Notes: generated by a model from the sequence alone, not told the origin. A DNA stretch of 40,567 nucleotides from an uncultured Agrococcus sp. (GCF_945915485.1 NZ_CAMEFJ010000014.1:1-40567), one strand, 5' to 3'. Positions 1 through 8,036 are shown, counted from the stretch's first letter. Translations and numbers: made by a program.

Positions 1-454
1 CGAGCACGGGCACGAGCGGGGCACCGTGACCGCCTGCGGCGATGTCGCGTGCACGCACATCCGACAGGACGGGAGCACCCGTGCCTTCCGCGATCCAGGC
101 GGGCTGGCCGAGCTGCAGGCTGCCGTGCACGGTTCCTTCCCGCACCCAGTGGAAGACGGTCTGGCCGTGGCTGCAGATCAGGTCGACCGGCCCCACTGCG
201 TCGATCACGGCTTCCGCCGCGACAGCGAACTCCTTGCCGATGCGAGCGTCCAGCTCCGTGACGATCGACAGCGGTACGGCAGCCGGCGGCAGCGCGGCGA
301 CCAGCTGCGATCGAAGCTCAGAGGAGTACGGGACGCTCGCACGGTGAACGGTACGTGCCTCGAGAGCATCGTCGACGAGCTGGAACTCGACGACGGCGCA
401 GTCGATGCCGTCGTGCGATGTTCCCGAGATCATGCCGAGTACCCGCACTGTCAC
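1..454 (-). CDS. anmK: Anhydro-N-acetylmuramic acid kinase, N-terminal part (cut by window edge)
   Basis: Cytoplasmic sugar kinase that converts 1,6-anhydro-MurNAc from cell-wall turnover to MurNAc-6-phosphate, the substrate of MurQ. About 151 codons are visible. The N-terminus reads V-L-G-M-I-S-G-T-S-H-D-G-I-D, the phosphate-binding signature of the AnmK family (usual form GLMSGTSxDGID); a later CSHGQTVFHW stretch also fits. The GTG start at 454 overlaps the murQ stop by 4 bp (GTGA); a second GTG at 448 has a better distance from the GGGAG upstream. The coupling to murQ makes the assignment strong: the two enzymes catalyse successive steps. The C-terminal half, with most of the active site, is outside the window. 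Confidence 0.9.
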   Translation of the reverse strand, partial: MTVRVLGMISGTSHDGIDCAVVEFQLVDDALEARTVHRASVPYSSELRSQLVAALPPAAVPLSIVTELDARIGKEFAVAAEAVIDAVGPVDLICSHGQTVFHWVREGTVHGSLQLGQPAWIAEGTGAPVLSDVRARDIAAGGHGAPLVPVL

Positions 455-1371
455 GCTCCCTTCTCCCTCAGCGCCTCGCGCAAGCGACCGTCTGCGGCTC
501 CGAGCGCTTCCTTCGCTTCGGTAGCCGTCAGCCCCTGTCGTAGCATGAGCACCGCTACCGGAACCGAGTAGTCGGCTTCGGTCAGCGCCTGTTCAACGGT
601 CTCACGTTCCGCTCCGCTGATCTCGGCAGCGATCCGAGCGGCGCGGCGCCGGAGCTTCGCGTTCGTCGGCCGCACGTCGACCATGAGGTTGCCGTACGTC
701 TTGCCGAGCCTGATCATGGCGATCGTCGAGAACATGTTGAGCACGAGCTTCTGCGCGGTGCCGGCCTTCAGTCGCGTCGAGCCGCTGATCATCTCCGGGC
801 CGACGAGTACTTCGATGGGATACTCGGCCGCGTCGCTCAGCGCCGTGCGTTCGTTGCAGGTGAGGCCGATGCCCAGGGCACCGAGCTCACGAGCGCGCTT
901 GACGGCTTCGACAACGTACGGTGTCCTCCCGCTCGCAGCGATGCCGATGACGGTGTCGAGCGGGCCGACAGCGGCGTCCTCGACGGCTCGTGCTCCTGCT
1001 TGCGCGTCGTCCTCGGCACCCTCGATCGCGTCGACGATCGCCCGTTCTCCCCCTGCGATGATGCCGACGACCCTGTCGGGGGTCGAGAACGTCGGCGGAA
1101 TCTCCGACGCATCCAAAACGCCGATGCGTCCGGGCGTGCCCGCTCCCACATAGAGCAGGCGCCCGCCCGCGATCATCCGTTCGCACGCGGCCTCGATCGC
1201 GGGCACGATCTGCCCCATGGCCGCTTCGACCCTGTGCGGAACGCTCGCGTCCTCCCTGTTCATCATGTGCGCGAGTTCGGCGACGCTCATAGTGTCGATG
1301 GCTGCGAACCGCGGGTCCGGGCTCTCGGTTGCGAGAGCGCCGTCTCCTGTCGGCTGAGTTTGCGTGTTCAC
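451..1371 (-). CDS. murQ: N-acetylmuramic acid 6-phosphate etherase MurQ
   Basis: Cleaves the D-lactyl ether of MurNAc-6-phosphate to give GlcNAc-6-phosphate and lactate, in the cytoplasm. The protein is 306 aa from a GTG start at 1371, close to the usual size of about 300. That start lies 8 bp after the upstream permease stop, with AAAGGG before it; an ATG at 1407 would overlap the permease gene and is less likely. The SIS-domain phosphosugar loop reads GAGTPGRIGVLDASEIPPTF, close to the family signature ([20 protein letters not shown]) and containing the Glu that corresponds to the catalytic base. A central IAASGRTPYV and a C-terminal helical UBA-like part (LTEADYSVPVAVLMLRQGL) also fit. 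It sits between an ABC importer and anmK, so the operon imports and then breaks down muramyl compounds. Confidence 0.95.
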   Translation of the reverse strand: MNTQTQPTGDGALATESPDPRFAAIDTMSVAELAHMMNREDASVPHRVEAAMGQIVPAIEAACERMIAGGRLLYVGAGTPGRIGVLDASEIPPTFSTPDRVVGIIAGGERAIVDAIEGAEDDAQAGARAVEDAAVGPLDTVIGIAASGRTPYVVEAVKRARELGALGIGLTCNERTALSDAAEYPIEVLVGPEMISGSTRLKAGTAQKLVLNMFSTIAMIRLGKTYGNLMVDVRPTNAKLRRRAARIAAEISGAERETVEQALTEADYSVPVAVLMLRQGLTATEAKEALGAADGRLREALREKGA

Positions 1372-1378
1372 GGTGTTG

Positions 1379-2275
1379 CTAGCCCTTTCGATTCGGGTCG
1401 AGCGCATCGCGCAGGCCGTCGCCGAGGAGATTCAGGCCGACGATGAGGAGTATCAGGACCAGGCCGGGTGCCAGCAGCGTCCACGGTGCGGCGATCACGA
1501 GCGTCTGCGCGTCGAACACCATCGTGCCGAGCGACGCCGCGGGTGGTGGTGTCCCGAAGCCGAGGAAGCTCAGCGACGCCTCGGCCAGCACGGCCCACGA
1601 CAGCGTCAGCGTGACCTGCGCAATGAGGATGCCCGCGATGTTCGGCAGAATGTGCCGCACCATGATCGCAGGGGCGCGCATGCCCGTCGCGCGAGCAGCG
1701 CTGACGTAGTCGACCTCCCGCAGCGACAGCACGGGCCCGCGGGCGACGCGCACGAAGATCGGCGCGAATCCGGCCGCGATCGCGATCGCGACGGTGAACC
1801 AGTTGCGGTCGAACACGGAAGCGAGCGTCAGTGCCAGCAGCAGCGAGGGGAAGGCGAACAGCACGTTCGTCACCGCACTGATCGCGGTGTCGCTCATGCC
1901 CCGCAGGTAGCCTGCGATCACCCCGGCAGCGGTGCCGAGCACGCCGGAGATGAACACCGCGACGACCGCCACCTGCACCGAGTTCGCGACTCCCGCGGCG
2001 ACACGGGCGAAGATGTCGCGGCCCAGTTGATCGGTGCCGAACCAGTACACGCTCGACGGCGGATGGAGGCGCACGGAGGTGTCCTGCGCCGAAGGGCTGA
2101 ACGGCAGGACTCCGAGCGCCGAGACCACTGCCAGAATGGCGAAGAGGGCAACGATCACGAGCCCGACGACGCCGCTGGGGCTGCGCAGGAGGGCGACAAC
2201 CGCTTTGAGGCCGCTGCGGCCCGTGAGCGGCCGCTTGGACGTCGTGAGGTCCGGTGTGTCAACGCTGATACTCAT
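1379..2275 (-). CDS. ABC transporter permease, DppC/OppC type
   Basis: One of the two membrane subunits of a peptide/nickel-family ABC importer. 298 aa from ATG 2275, which overlaps the stop of the partner permease gene (ATGA). It has an N-terminal cytoplasmic tail and TM segment (about residues 28-50), the DppC N-terminal signature HPPSSVYWFGTDQLGRDIFA, then a binding-protein-dependent permease domain with about five more TM segments. The EAA-type loop reads VDYVSAARATGMRAPAIMVR. A FLGFGTPPPAASLG stretch and a C-terminal LNLLGDGLRDALDPN are both typical of DppC. Position in an operon with murQ and anmK suggests muropeptides or related amino sugars as substrate rather than plain dipeptides; that is inference. 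Confidence 0.92.
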   Translation of the reverse strand: MSISVDTPDLTTSKRPLTGRSGLKAVVALLRSPSGVVGLVIVALFAILAVVSALGVLPFSPSAQDTSVRLHPPSSVYWFGTDQLGRDIFARVAAGVANSVQVAVVAVFISGVLGTAAGVIAGYLRGMSDTAISAVTNVLFAFPSLLLALTLASVFDRNWFTVAIAIAAGFAPIFVRVARGPVLSLREVDYVSAARATGMRAPAIMVRHILPNIAGILIAQVTLTLSWAVLAEASLSFLGFGTPPPAASLGTMVFDAQTLVIAAPWTLLAPGLVLILLIVGLNLLGDGLRDALDPNRKG

Positions 2276-3243
2276 TCGGCACGCACCCTCGGATCGATTT
2301 TGCGATAGAGCAGGTCGGTGAGCAGATTCACGATCACGAACAGCAACGCGATGATCAGCACAGTCGACTGCACGACGGAGTACTCCTGCTGGTTCATCGC
2401 CAGCAGCACCTGGCGCCCGAGGCCCGGGAGCGAGAAGATCTGCTCGACGATCACCGCGCCGCCGAGCAGGAAGCCGAACTGCATGCCCGTCATCGTGACG
2501 ACCGGCACCAGCGCGTTGCGCAGCACGTGACGCCAGCGCAGCCTCGACGCCGGCACGCCCTTCGCCTTGGCGGTGCGCACGAAGTCGAGGCTCCTGACCT
2601 CCAGCACCGCTGTGCGTGTTGTACGCATGATGGGCGCGGCGATCGCGAAGCCGAGCACGAGGCTCGGCAGCAGCATCTGCTGCAGATTGAGCCAGAGATC
2701 CTCCCACGGCCTCGCGTATCCGAGCCCGTTCGGGTTGAAACCCCACGATTGCGCGGCGATGCCGAGCAGAAACGTCGCGAGCAGGAAGCTCGGGATGCCG
2801 AGCCCTGCGAGCCCGACGCCCTGCCCGAACCAGTCACGAAGCGCGTTCGGCCGCGATGCCGACAGCATCCCGACGGGGATGCCGATCAGCAGCGCGAACA
2901 GCACCGCCAGCACCGCCAGCTCGAGCGTGACGGGGAAGGACAGGGCCGTCATATCCCAGACGCTCTGATGACTGCGCATCGAATAGCCGAGGTTGCCGGT
3001 GAAGATCGCCCCCACCCAGGTGAAGTACTGCAGGAACAGCGGCTGGTCGAGCCCGTAGTAGCTGCGCAGCGCCTCGCGCTGCTCTTCGGAGAGCGCAGCC
3101 GCTTCGACGCCGTAGGCGGCGGTGATCTGATCCCCGGGAATCGCCCTGAGCATCAGGAACACCGCAACCGAGACGCCGAACAGCGTGAACAGTGCTCCCG
3201 CGATACGCCGCGCTACCGGAGACGTCCGAAGACGAAAGAGCAT
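2272..3243 (-). CDS. ABC transporter permease, DppB/OppB type
   Basis: Partner permease of the DppC-type subunit. 323 aa from ATG 3243, chosen because GAGGA lies just upstream and the start follows the binding-protein stop by 11 bp. The N-terminal TM (about residues 15-35) carries the DppB signature FTLFGVSVAVFLMLRAIPGD, followed by the extracytoplasmic YYGLDQPLFLQYFTWVG, which is also characteristic. The permease domain holds about five further TM segments; the coupling loop reads LDFVRTAKAKGVPASRLRWR, and the C-terminus LLTDLLYRKIDPRVR is classic for the family. The stop overlaps the next gene by 4 bp, so the two permeases are translationally coupled. No DppD or DppF ATPase gene is visible; it may lie beyond anmK, outside the window. 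Confidence 0.93.
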   Translation of the reverse strand: MLFRLRTSPVARRIAGALFTLFGVSVAVFLMLRAIPGDQITAAYGVEAAALSEEQREALRSYYGLDQPLFLQYFTWVGAIFTGNLGYSMRSHQSVWDMTALSFPVTLELAVLAVLFALLIGIPVGMLSASRPNALRDWFGQGVGLAGLGIPSFLLATFLLGIAAQSWGFNPNGLGYARPWEDLWLNLQQMLLPSLVLGFAIAAPIMRTTRTAVLEVRSLDFVRTAKAKGVPASRLRWRHVLRNALVPVVTMTGMQFGFLLGGAVIVEQIFSLPGLGRQVLLAMNQQEYSVVQSTVLIIALLFVIVNLLTDLLYRKIDPRVRAE

Positions 3244-3254
3244 CGAGTTCCTCG

Positions 3255-4802
3255 TCAGTCGATGTAGGCGTCGCGCAGTGCTCGCACGGAGCCGTTCGCC
3301 ATGGGCGTGAAGTCCGACACGTTGTCCGCGAGCGCCGTGTACTCGTAGGGAGCGAACAACCACACCCATACCGCCTCGTACTCGAGCTCGTGCGAGACCT
3401 CCTCGTAGATGGCTGCTCTAGCCTCCTCATCGGTCTCTTCGCGCCCCTGCACGAAGAGCTCCTCGAGTGTCTCGGAGGTGTAGCCGGCGACGGAGTTCAG
3501 GCTGCCCTCGGCCATGAAGTAGCGCTCGTAGCTGACACCGGGATCGGGCTGCGAGCCGTTCAGCGCGAGCGCGAGTTCGAAGTCCGCCGCCATCCAGCGG
3601 TCGACGTAGTTGCCGGATTCCAGCGCCTCGATTTCGAGGGTGACGTCGATCTGCCCGAGCTGCGCCTGCAGATTCTCGGTCTGTGCGACGGCGGTGGAGG
3701 GATAGCCGTCCTGCATCACGATGATGCTGAGCGTCAGGCCGTCCTCGTAACCGGCCTCTGCGAGGTAGTCGCGAGCGCGATCGAGGTCGGGCTCGGGGCA
3801 GGGACGGTCGCTCGGGTCGCTCAGGAATGCGGGCGAGGTGATCGGCCCGGTGACCTCTCCGGCTCCCAGCGCCGCCGACTCGAGCACTTCGTCCCTGTCG
3901 ACAGCGCACGCGAGTGCGAGACGGACGTTCACGTCGTCGAGCGGCTCCGCCTGATTATTGATCTGCAGCACCTGATAGTCGAGCTTCGGCGTCTCGATGA
4001 CGTCGACGGTGCCGCCGATCGTCTGCGCGACGAGCGGGTCGTCGAACGTCGCCATCTGCACGTTGCCCGCCTGCAGTGCGGAGACGACGGCCTGCTCATC
4101 GGGGATCACCCGGTATTCGACGCGGTCCAGGATCGGCTCGCCGTCCCAGAAGTCCGGGTTGGACGCAAGCGTCAGCGACTCGCTCGGAGTCCGGTTCTCC
4201 AGCGTGAACGGCCCCGTCCCGTTGGGCGTCGTCTGAATTGCTTCCAGGTCGACATCCGCCGGCAGGATCGCGGTGCTGCTGAGGGCCAGCTTCGACGGAA
4301 GGGCGGCATCCGGCGAGCTCAGCGTCAACTCGACTGTGAGCGGATCGACCGCTTCGATCTCGTCGACCGTCGAAAGATACGTTGCCGACACCGCTCCGGT
4401 CTCTTCGTCCATGATCGACTCGTAGGACGCCACGACGTCGTCGGCGTCGAGCTCTGTGCCGTCGGCGAAGGTCACGCCGTCGCGGAGATTGAACGTGACG
4501 GTCAGCCCGTCTTCGCTGACTTCCCAGTCTTCTGCGATGCCGGGGACGACTTCGAGGCCCTCGTCGAGTTCGGTCAGCGTGCCGTAGATCAACGACAGGA
4601 TCTCAACGGAGCTGTAGTGCGTTGCGGTCCAGGGGTTGAGGTTGTCGACGTCTGCGCTGAGACCGATGACGAGCTCCTGCGGAGCATCGCCCGGGCCCGT
4701 GTCTTCGCCGCCAGCGCACGCTGTGAGCGCGAGCGCTCCGGCGCTGATCAGTGCCAACGCGCTGAGCCCTTTGCGCCCTGCTGGATTCTTGCGGCCAATC
4801 AT
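3255..4802 (-). CDS. Substrate-binding lipoprotein of a peptide-type ABC importer (SBP family 5)
   Basis: Extracytoplasmic solute-binding protein anchored as a lipoprotein, delivering substrate to the two permeases downstream. 515 aa from ATG 4802, chosen because GCAGGAGGCAAGC, a near-perfect ribosome site, precedes it. The signal peptide is basic (RKNPAGRK), has a hydrophobic core, then a lipobox LTAC with the modified Cys at residue 29. The mature part shows SBP_bac_5 marks: a DNLNPWT near the start, YGTLTELDEGLEVVPGIAEDWEVS, FNLRDGVTFADGTELDADDV, and a C-terminal WVWLFAPYEYTAL. First gene of the minus-strand operon, under the palindrome-controlled promoter at 4907-4935. The ligand cannot be read from sequence; the murQ and anmK neighbours argue for cell-wall fragments. 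Confidence 0.92.
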   Translation of the reverse strand: MIGRKNPAGRKGLSALALISAGALALTACAGGEDTGPGDAPQELVIGLSADVDNLNPWTATHYSSVEILSLIYGTLTELDEGLEVVPGIAEDWEVSEDGLTVTFNLRDGVTFADGTELDADDVVASYESIMDEETGAVSATYLSTVDEIEAVDPLTVELTLSSPDAALPSKLALSSTAILPADVDLEAIQTTPNGTGPFTLENRTPSESLTLASNPDFWDGEPILDRVEYRVIPDEQAVVSALQAGNVQMATFDDPLVAQTIGGTVDVIETPKLDYQVLQINNQAEPLDDVNVRLALACAVDRDEVLESAALGAGEVTGPITSPAFLSDPSDRPCPEPDLDRARDYLAEAGYEDGLTLSIIVMQDGYPSTAVAQTENLQAQLGQIDVTLEIEALESGNYVDRWMAADFELALALNGSQPDPGVSYERYFMAEGSLNSVAGYTSETLEELFVQGREETDEEARAAIYEEVSHELEYEAVWVWLFAPYEYTALADNVSDFTPMANGSVRALRDAYID

Positions 4803-4906
4803 GCTTGCCTCCTGCAACTCTGGAAGAGGGCATCCCGACGCGGGATGCTCACTGGATAGATCTGTCACACCGCGAACCGCTGCGGTGCAAGGTGAACCGT
4901 GCCACC

Positions 4907-4935
4907 ATGTTATTTATTTACATGGATCTTTGCAA
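4907..4935 (-). promoter_or_regulatory. Predicted promoter of the binding protein-dppBC-murQ-anmK operon
   Basis: On the minus strand, TTGCAA (4935-4930) and TAACAT (4912-4907) are separated by exactly 17 bp, a good sigma-70-type pair in an AT-rich island inside GC-rich DNA. It would start transcription near 4900, leaving a leader of about 100 nt before the ATG at 4802. Prediction from sequence only. Confidence 0.55.
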
Positions 4936-4945
4936 GGAGGTAAAT
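4916..4945. promoter_or_regulatory. Candidate RpiR-family operator (interrupted palindrome)
   Basis: ATTTAC (4916-4921) and GTAAAT (4940-4945) are perfect inverted half-sites separated by 18 bp. Outside them AnTnATTTAC / GTAAATnAnT still agrees. The palindrome covers the -35 and spacer of the minus-strand operon promoter and coincides with a possible plus-strand promoter. This is what a repressor controlling both directions would need. Binding by the adjacent RpiR-type regulator is inferred from position. Confidence 0.45.
4917..4945 (+). promoter_or_regulatory. Possible promoter of the rpiR-type regulator gene
   Basis: TTTACA (4917-4922) and GTAAAT (4940-4945) are 17 bp apart, which would place the start of transcription near 4952 and give a leader of about 40 nt before the ATG at 4994. 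The two boxes are the palindrome half-sites themselves, so the regulator would repress its own gene if it binds there. Weak -10 match; tentative. Confidence 0.35.
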
Positions 4946-4993
4946 TATTTCTATTACGCCGACCTGCGCATCCGAACCGGAGTGCCTGCCGTT

Positions 4994-5896
4994 ATGGTTG
5001 AGAACAACATGAACGCCCTCGAAGCCCGCAGCGTCACGGCAGCTGTGCGCGGAACACTCCCCTACCTCCGCCCCGCCGAACGTCGCATCGCCGACAGCCT
5101 GCTCGCCGACCGCGAGGGGTTCACACGCTCATCGATCAGTGAGATCGCCGCTCGCGCGGACACCTCGACGACCACGGTCGTTCGCTTCTACAAGCGCATC
5201 GGCTACGAGCGCTTCAAAGATCTCCTGCACGATCTGACGCAGGAATCCGCACGGGAGCACCTCGCCGGCACCGAGTTCCCGGCAGAGGCGACCGACATCG
5301 ACCGTCACGACAGCCTGTCGCAGGTCGTGACGAAAGTCGCGAGAGACGAGAGCCTCTCGCTCAGCGACACGGCGCAGCTGCTGGACATCTCGGAACTACG
5401 ACGTGCTGTCGAACTCACGGCGGCCGCCACGAGAGTCGACATGTTCGGCGTTGGCGCCAGCTCGATCGTCAGCCGTGACCTGCAGCACAAGCTGAGCCGC
5501 ATCGGCCGCACCGCAATCGACTGGGCGGAGGCGCATACAGCCTGGACATCCGCCGCCGTACTCGGTGAAGGAGCCGTCGCGATCGCGATTTCGCACTCGG
5601 GTACGACATCCGACACGGTCGAGTTCCTCAGGCTGGCCAGGGCGTCGGGGGCCGCGACGATCGCGATCACGAACATGGTGGACTCGCCGCTCGCACGGGA
5701 GGCCGACGTCGTACTGCGAACCGCGGCGCACGAAACCGCCTTCCGATCGGGAGCGCTCGGCAGTCGCATGGCACAGCTGCTCGTCGTGGACTGCCTGTTC
5801 ATCGGCATCGTGCAGCAGCACTACGACGCCTCGGTCGAGGCATTGCGCACGACCTACAGCGCCGTGCAGTCCCGGGCTTCGAGAAAAGCAGACTAG
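4994..5896 (+). CDS. MurR/RpiR-family transcriptional regulator (HTH + SIS)
   Basis: 300 aa sugar-phosphate-responsive regulator. The N-terminal HTH_6 domain (about residues 15-85) includes LRPAERRIADSLLADREGF, SSISEIAARADTSTTTVVRF and YKRIGYERFKDLL, typical of the family. A C-terminal SIS domain (about 125-260) holds the phosphosugar-binding region, with AIAISHSGTTSDTVEFLRLA. MurR of E. coli responds to MurNAc-6-phosphate; the divergent murQ/anmK operon suggests the same ligand here, as inference. The ATG at 4994 is used because the conserved HTH begins soon after; ATG 5009 is an alternative, and the further upstream frame runs through the promoter region. The stop shares a CTAG with the stop of rlmC on the other strand. 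Confidence 0.9.
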   Translation: MVENNMNALEARSVTAAVRGTLPYLRPAERRIADSLLADREGFTRSSISEIAARADTSTTTVVRFYKRIGYERFKDLLHDLTQESAREHLAGTEFPAEATDIDRHDSLSQVVTKVARDESLSLSDTAQLLDISELRRAVELTAAATRVDMFGVGASSIVSRDLQHKLSRIGRTAIDWAEAHTAWTSAAVLGEGAVAIAISHSGTTSDTVEFLRLARASGAATIAITNMVDSPLAREADVVLRTAAHETAFRSGALGSRMAQLLVVDCLFIGIVQQHYDASVEALRTTYSAVQSRASRKAD

Positions 5897-7032
5897 CGCC
5901 GGACGAGCTCGACCAGCACCTCCGAGTGCGCCGTGTGCGGGAACATGTCGAACAGCTGCGCCCTTGCCGGCCGGTACCGAGGCATCGCTTCGATGTCCAG
6001 CTGCAGCGTCTTCGGGTTGCAGCTCGAGTAGATGATGCGCTCCGCACCCGAGTCGTTCAGCCAGGCCGCGAGCGACGTGATGCCGCGCCTGGGCGGATTC
6101 ACGATCACGACATCCGGTATCGCTTCGCCGCGGGCGGCCATCTGCGTGGCATCGCCTGCAACGAAGCGCGCATCCACGCCGGCGGCCGCGGCAGCTAGCT
6201 GCGCACCCTCGATAGCGTCCTCGCTGACCTCCACGCCGACGATGTCGAGCGATACGTTCACCTCTCGCGCTCTCGCACGCTCAGCCGCGTGCAGCGCGAA
6301 CCCGCCGACACCGCAGAAGAGATCCCAGACGCTGCCGGGTTCGCCATCCAGCACCCACTCCGATGCTCGCGCGTAGAGCGCCCGAGTCACCGGTGTGTTC
6401 GTCTGGAAGAAGCTCCTGTTGCCGAGCTGCAACGTGACGGGCCCCAAGCGCATCGGCAGTCGGTGCTCGTCGCTGAGCTCGATCTCGACATCGCCCTCGA
6501 GCACGGCCTTGTGCTCGGGCTGCAGATTCGCGCTGACCGCACGGATGCCCGGCACGGCCGCCCGCAGCGCATCCAGCCCCCGTCGAATGCGGCCCAGCTG
6601 GGCTTCGCTCCGCATGACGAAGCGCAGAGCAATTTCGGCATCCGGCGAGACGGTCAGCAGCACGTGCTTCAGCTCGCCCTGCCGCCCGGGCACGCTGTAC
6701 GGCGTCAACCCGCTGTCGTTGATCCACCGGGACAGCGCGGGCAGCGCGTCCAGCAACGGTCGCTCGTGCAGTTCGCAGCCGGTGAGATCGACGCCGTGCT
6801 GTTGCCGGTCGAGGATACCGAGCGTCACCCGCCCCTGTCTGCCCCCGACGACCATCTTCGCCTTGTTGCGGAAGTACGCTTCTTCACTCGCCTGCGCCGG
6901 CAGCCAGTCGACCGACCACTGCGACAGCGTGCTCGCGGCGGCCCGCTGCTTCTGGCGCAGTTGCTCTTCGTACGGCACCTGCAAGTGCGTGCACGAGCGA
7001 CACCGATCCGCCGAGAAGTACGCGCACTGCAT
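5893..7032 (-). CDS. rlmC: 23S rRNA (uracil-C5)-methyltransferase, RlmC/RumB type
   Basis: S-adenosylmethionine-dependent enzyme that in E. coli makes m5U747 in 23S rRNA. 379 aa, the same size as E. coli RlmC (about 375). The N-terminal 4Fe-4S ligands are visible at Cys3, Cys11, Cys14 and Cys86; then EAYFRNKAKMVVGG, GLTPYSVPGRQGELKHVLLT, the SAM loop WDLFCGVGGFALHAA, the VNPPRRGI motif, the catalytic Cys at about 338 in YSSCNPKT, and FDMFPHTAHSEVL with the catalytic Glu. The whole protein follows the RlmC pattern rather than the RlmCD type commonly reported from Firmicutes. It follows prs by 14 bp with no strong ribosome site, so it may be expressed with glmU and prs. Confidence 0.93.
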   Translation of the reverse strand: MQCAYFSADRCRSCTHLQVPYEEQLRQKQRAAASTLSQWSVDWLPAQASEEAYFRNKAKMVVGGRQGRVTLGILDRQQHGVDLTGCELHERPLLDALPALSRWINDSGLTPYSVPGRQGELKHVLLTVSPDAEIALRFVMRSEAQLGRIRRGLDALRAAVPGIRAVSANLQPEHKAVLEGDVEIELSDEHRLPMRLGPVTLQLGNRSFFQTNTPVTRALYARASEWVLDGEPGSVWDLFCGVGGFALHAAERARAREVNVSLDIVGVEVSEDAIEGAQLAAAAAGVDARFVAGDATQMAARGEAIPDVVIVNPPRRGITSLAAWLNDSGAERIIYSSCNPKTLQLDIEAMPRYRPARAQLFDMFPHTAHSEVLVELVRR

Positions 7033-7046
7033 GCTGCAGCGGTGCG

Positions 7047-8024
7047 CTAGGCTGCGCCGTCGAACATGCTCGTCACCGAGCCGTCCTTGAAGACCTCTGA
7101 GATCGCCGTTGCGAGCAGCGGCGCGATCGAGAGCACTGTCAGCTTCTCGAAGCGTTGCTCCTCGCGCAGCGGCAACGAGTCGGTAACGACGACACCGTCG
7201 ATGACATCCGAGTTCAGGATCTCGGGTGCCGGATTCGAGAAGATCGCGTGCGTCGCCGCGACGACGACGCCGGTCGCGCCGTTCTTCTTCAGCGCCTCGG
7301 CTGCCTTGACGATCGTGCGGCCCGTGTCGATCATGTCGTCGACGAGCAGACAGACTCGTCCGTCTACGTTACCGACGATCTCGTGCACGGACACTTGGTT
7401 CGGGATCAACGGGTCGCGCCGCTTGTGGATGATCGCGAGGGGAGCGCCGAGCTTGTCGCTCCAGACATCGGCGACGCGAACACGCCCCATATCCGGTGAC
7501 ACGACCGTCAGCGACTCGGGATCGAGCGTGTTCTTGAAGTGCTGCAGGAGCACGGGCATCGCGAACAGGTGATCGAAGGGGCCGTCGAAGAAACCCTGAA
7601 TCTGTGCTGCGTGGATGTCGATCGTCATGATGCGGTCGGCGCCCGCCGTCTTGAACAGATCCGCGACGAGACGCGCGGAGATCGGCTCGCGACCTCGACC
7701 CTTCTTGTCCTGGCGCGAGTACGGGTAGTACGGCATGACCACCGTGATGCGCTTGGCACTCGCACGCTTCGCCGCATCCACCATGATGAGCTGCTCCATG
7801 AGCCACTCGTTCACCGGGTTCGAATAGGTCTGCAGCACGAAGACGTCAGCTCCGCGCACCGATCCCTCGAAGCGCGCGTAGATCTCACCGTTCGCGAACG
7901 TGCGCGCGTCGACGCCCATGAGGTCGGCACCGAGCTCGTTCGCGACATCTTGCGAAAGTTGCGGATGGGAGCGCCCTGAGATCAGGACGAGGTTCTTGCG
8001 GTTCTTCGCAACGATCGATGACAC
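7047..8024 (-). CDS. prs: Ribose-phosphate pyrophosphokinase (PRPP synthetase)
   Basis: Makes 5-phosphoribosyl-1-pyrophosphate from ribose-5-phosphate and ATP, for nucleotide, His and Trp synthesis. 325 aa, normal length. It shows the N-terminal LVLISGRSHPQLSQDVA, FANGEIYARFEGSVRG, the flexible ATP loop YYPYSRQDKKGRGREPISAR, the IDIHAAQIQGFF stretch, and the PRPP-binding signature VCLLVDDMIDTGRTI. The start is GTG at 8024. AGGAAGCGAG overlapping the glmU stop region serves as its ribosome site, with 12 bp between the genes. The glmU-prs order is widely conserved in Gram-positive bacteria and supports co-transcription. Confidence 0.97.
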   Translation of the reverse strand: MSSIVAKNRKNLVLISGRSHPQLSQDVANELGADLMGVDARTFANGEIYARFEGSVRGADVFVLQTYSNPVNEWLMEQLIMVDAAKRASAKRITVVMPYYPYSRQDKKGRGREPISARLVADLFKTAGADRIMTIDIHAAQIQGFFDGPFDHLFAMPVLLQHFKNTLDPESLTVVSPDMGRVRVADVWSDKLGAPLAIIHKRRDPLIPNQVSVHEIVGNVDGRVCLLVDDMIDTGRTIVKAAEALKKNGATGVVVAATHAIFSNPAPEILNSDVIDGVVVTDSLPLREEQRFEKLTVLSIAPLLATAISEVFKDGSVTSMFDGAA

Positions 8025-8036
8025 GATGCTCGCTTC

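Noticed and set aside
3192-4859. 555-codon plus-strand frame opposite the binding lipoprotein
   Set aside because: Shadow of the lipoprotein gene, which has a lipobox and a strong ribosome site.
4934-4941. AAGGAGGT, a perfect Shine-Dalgarno sequence on the plus strand
   Set aside because: No ATG, GTG or TTG opens a frame at a suitable distance; the bases are better explained as part of the palindromic promoter region.
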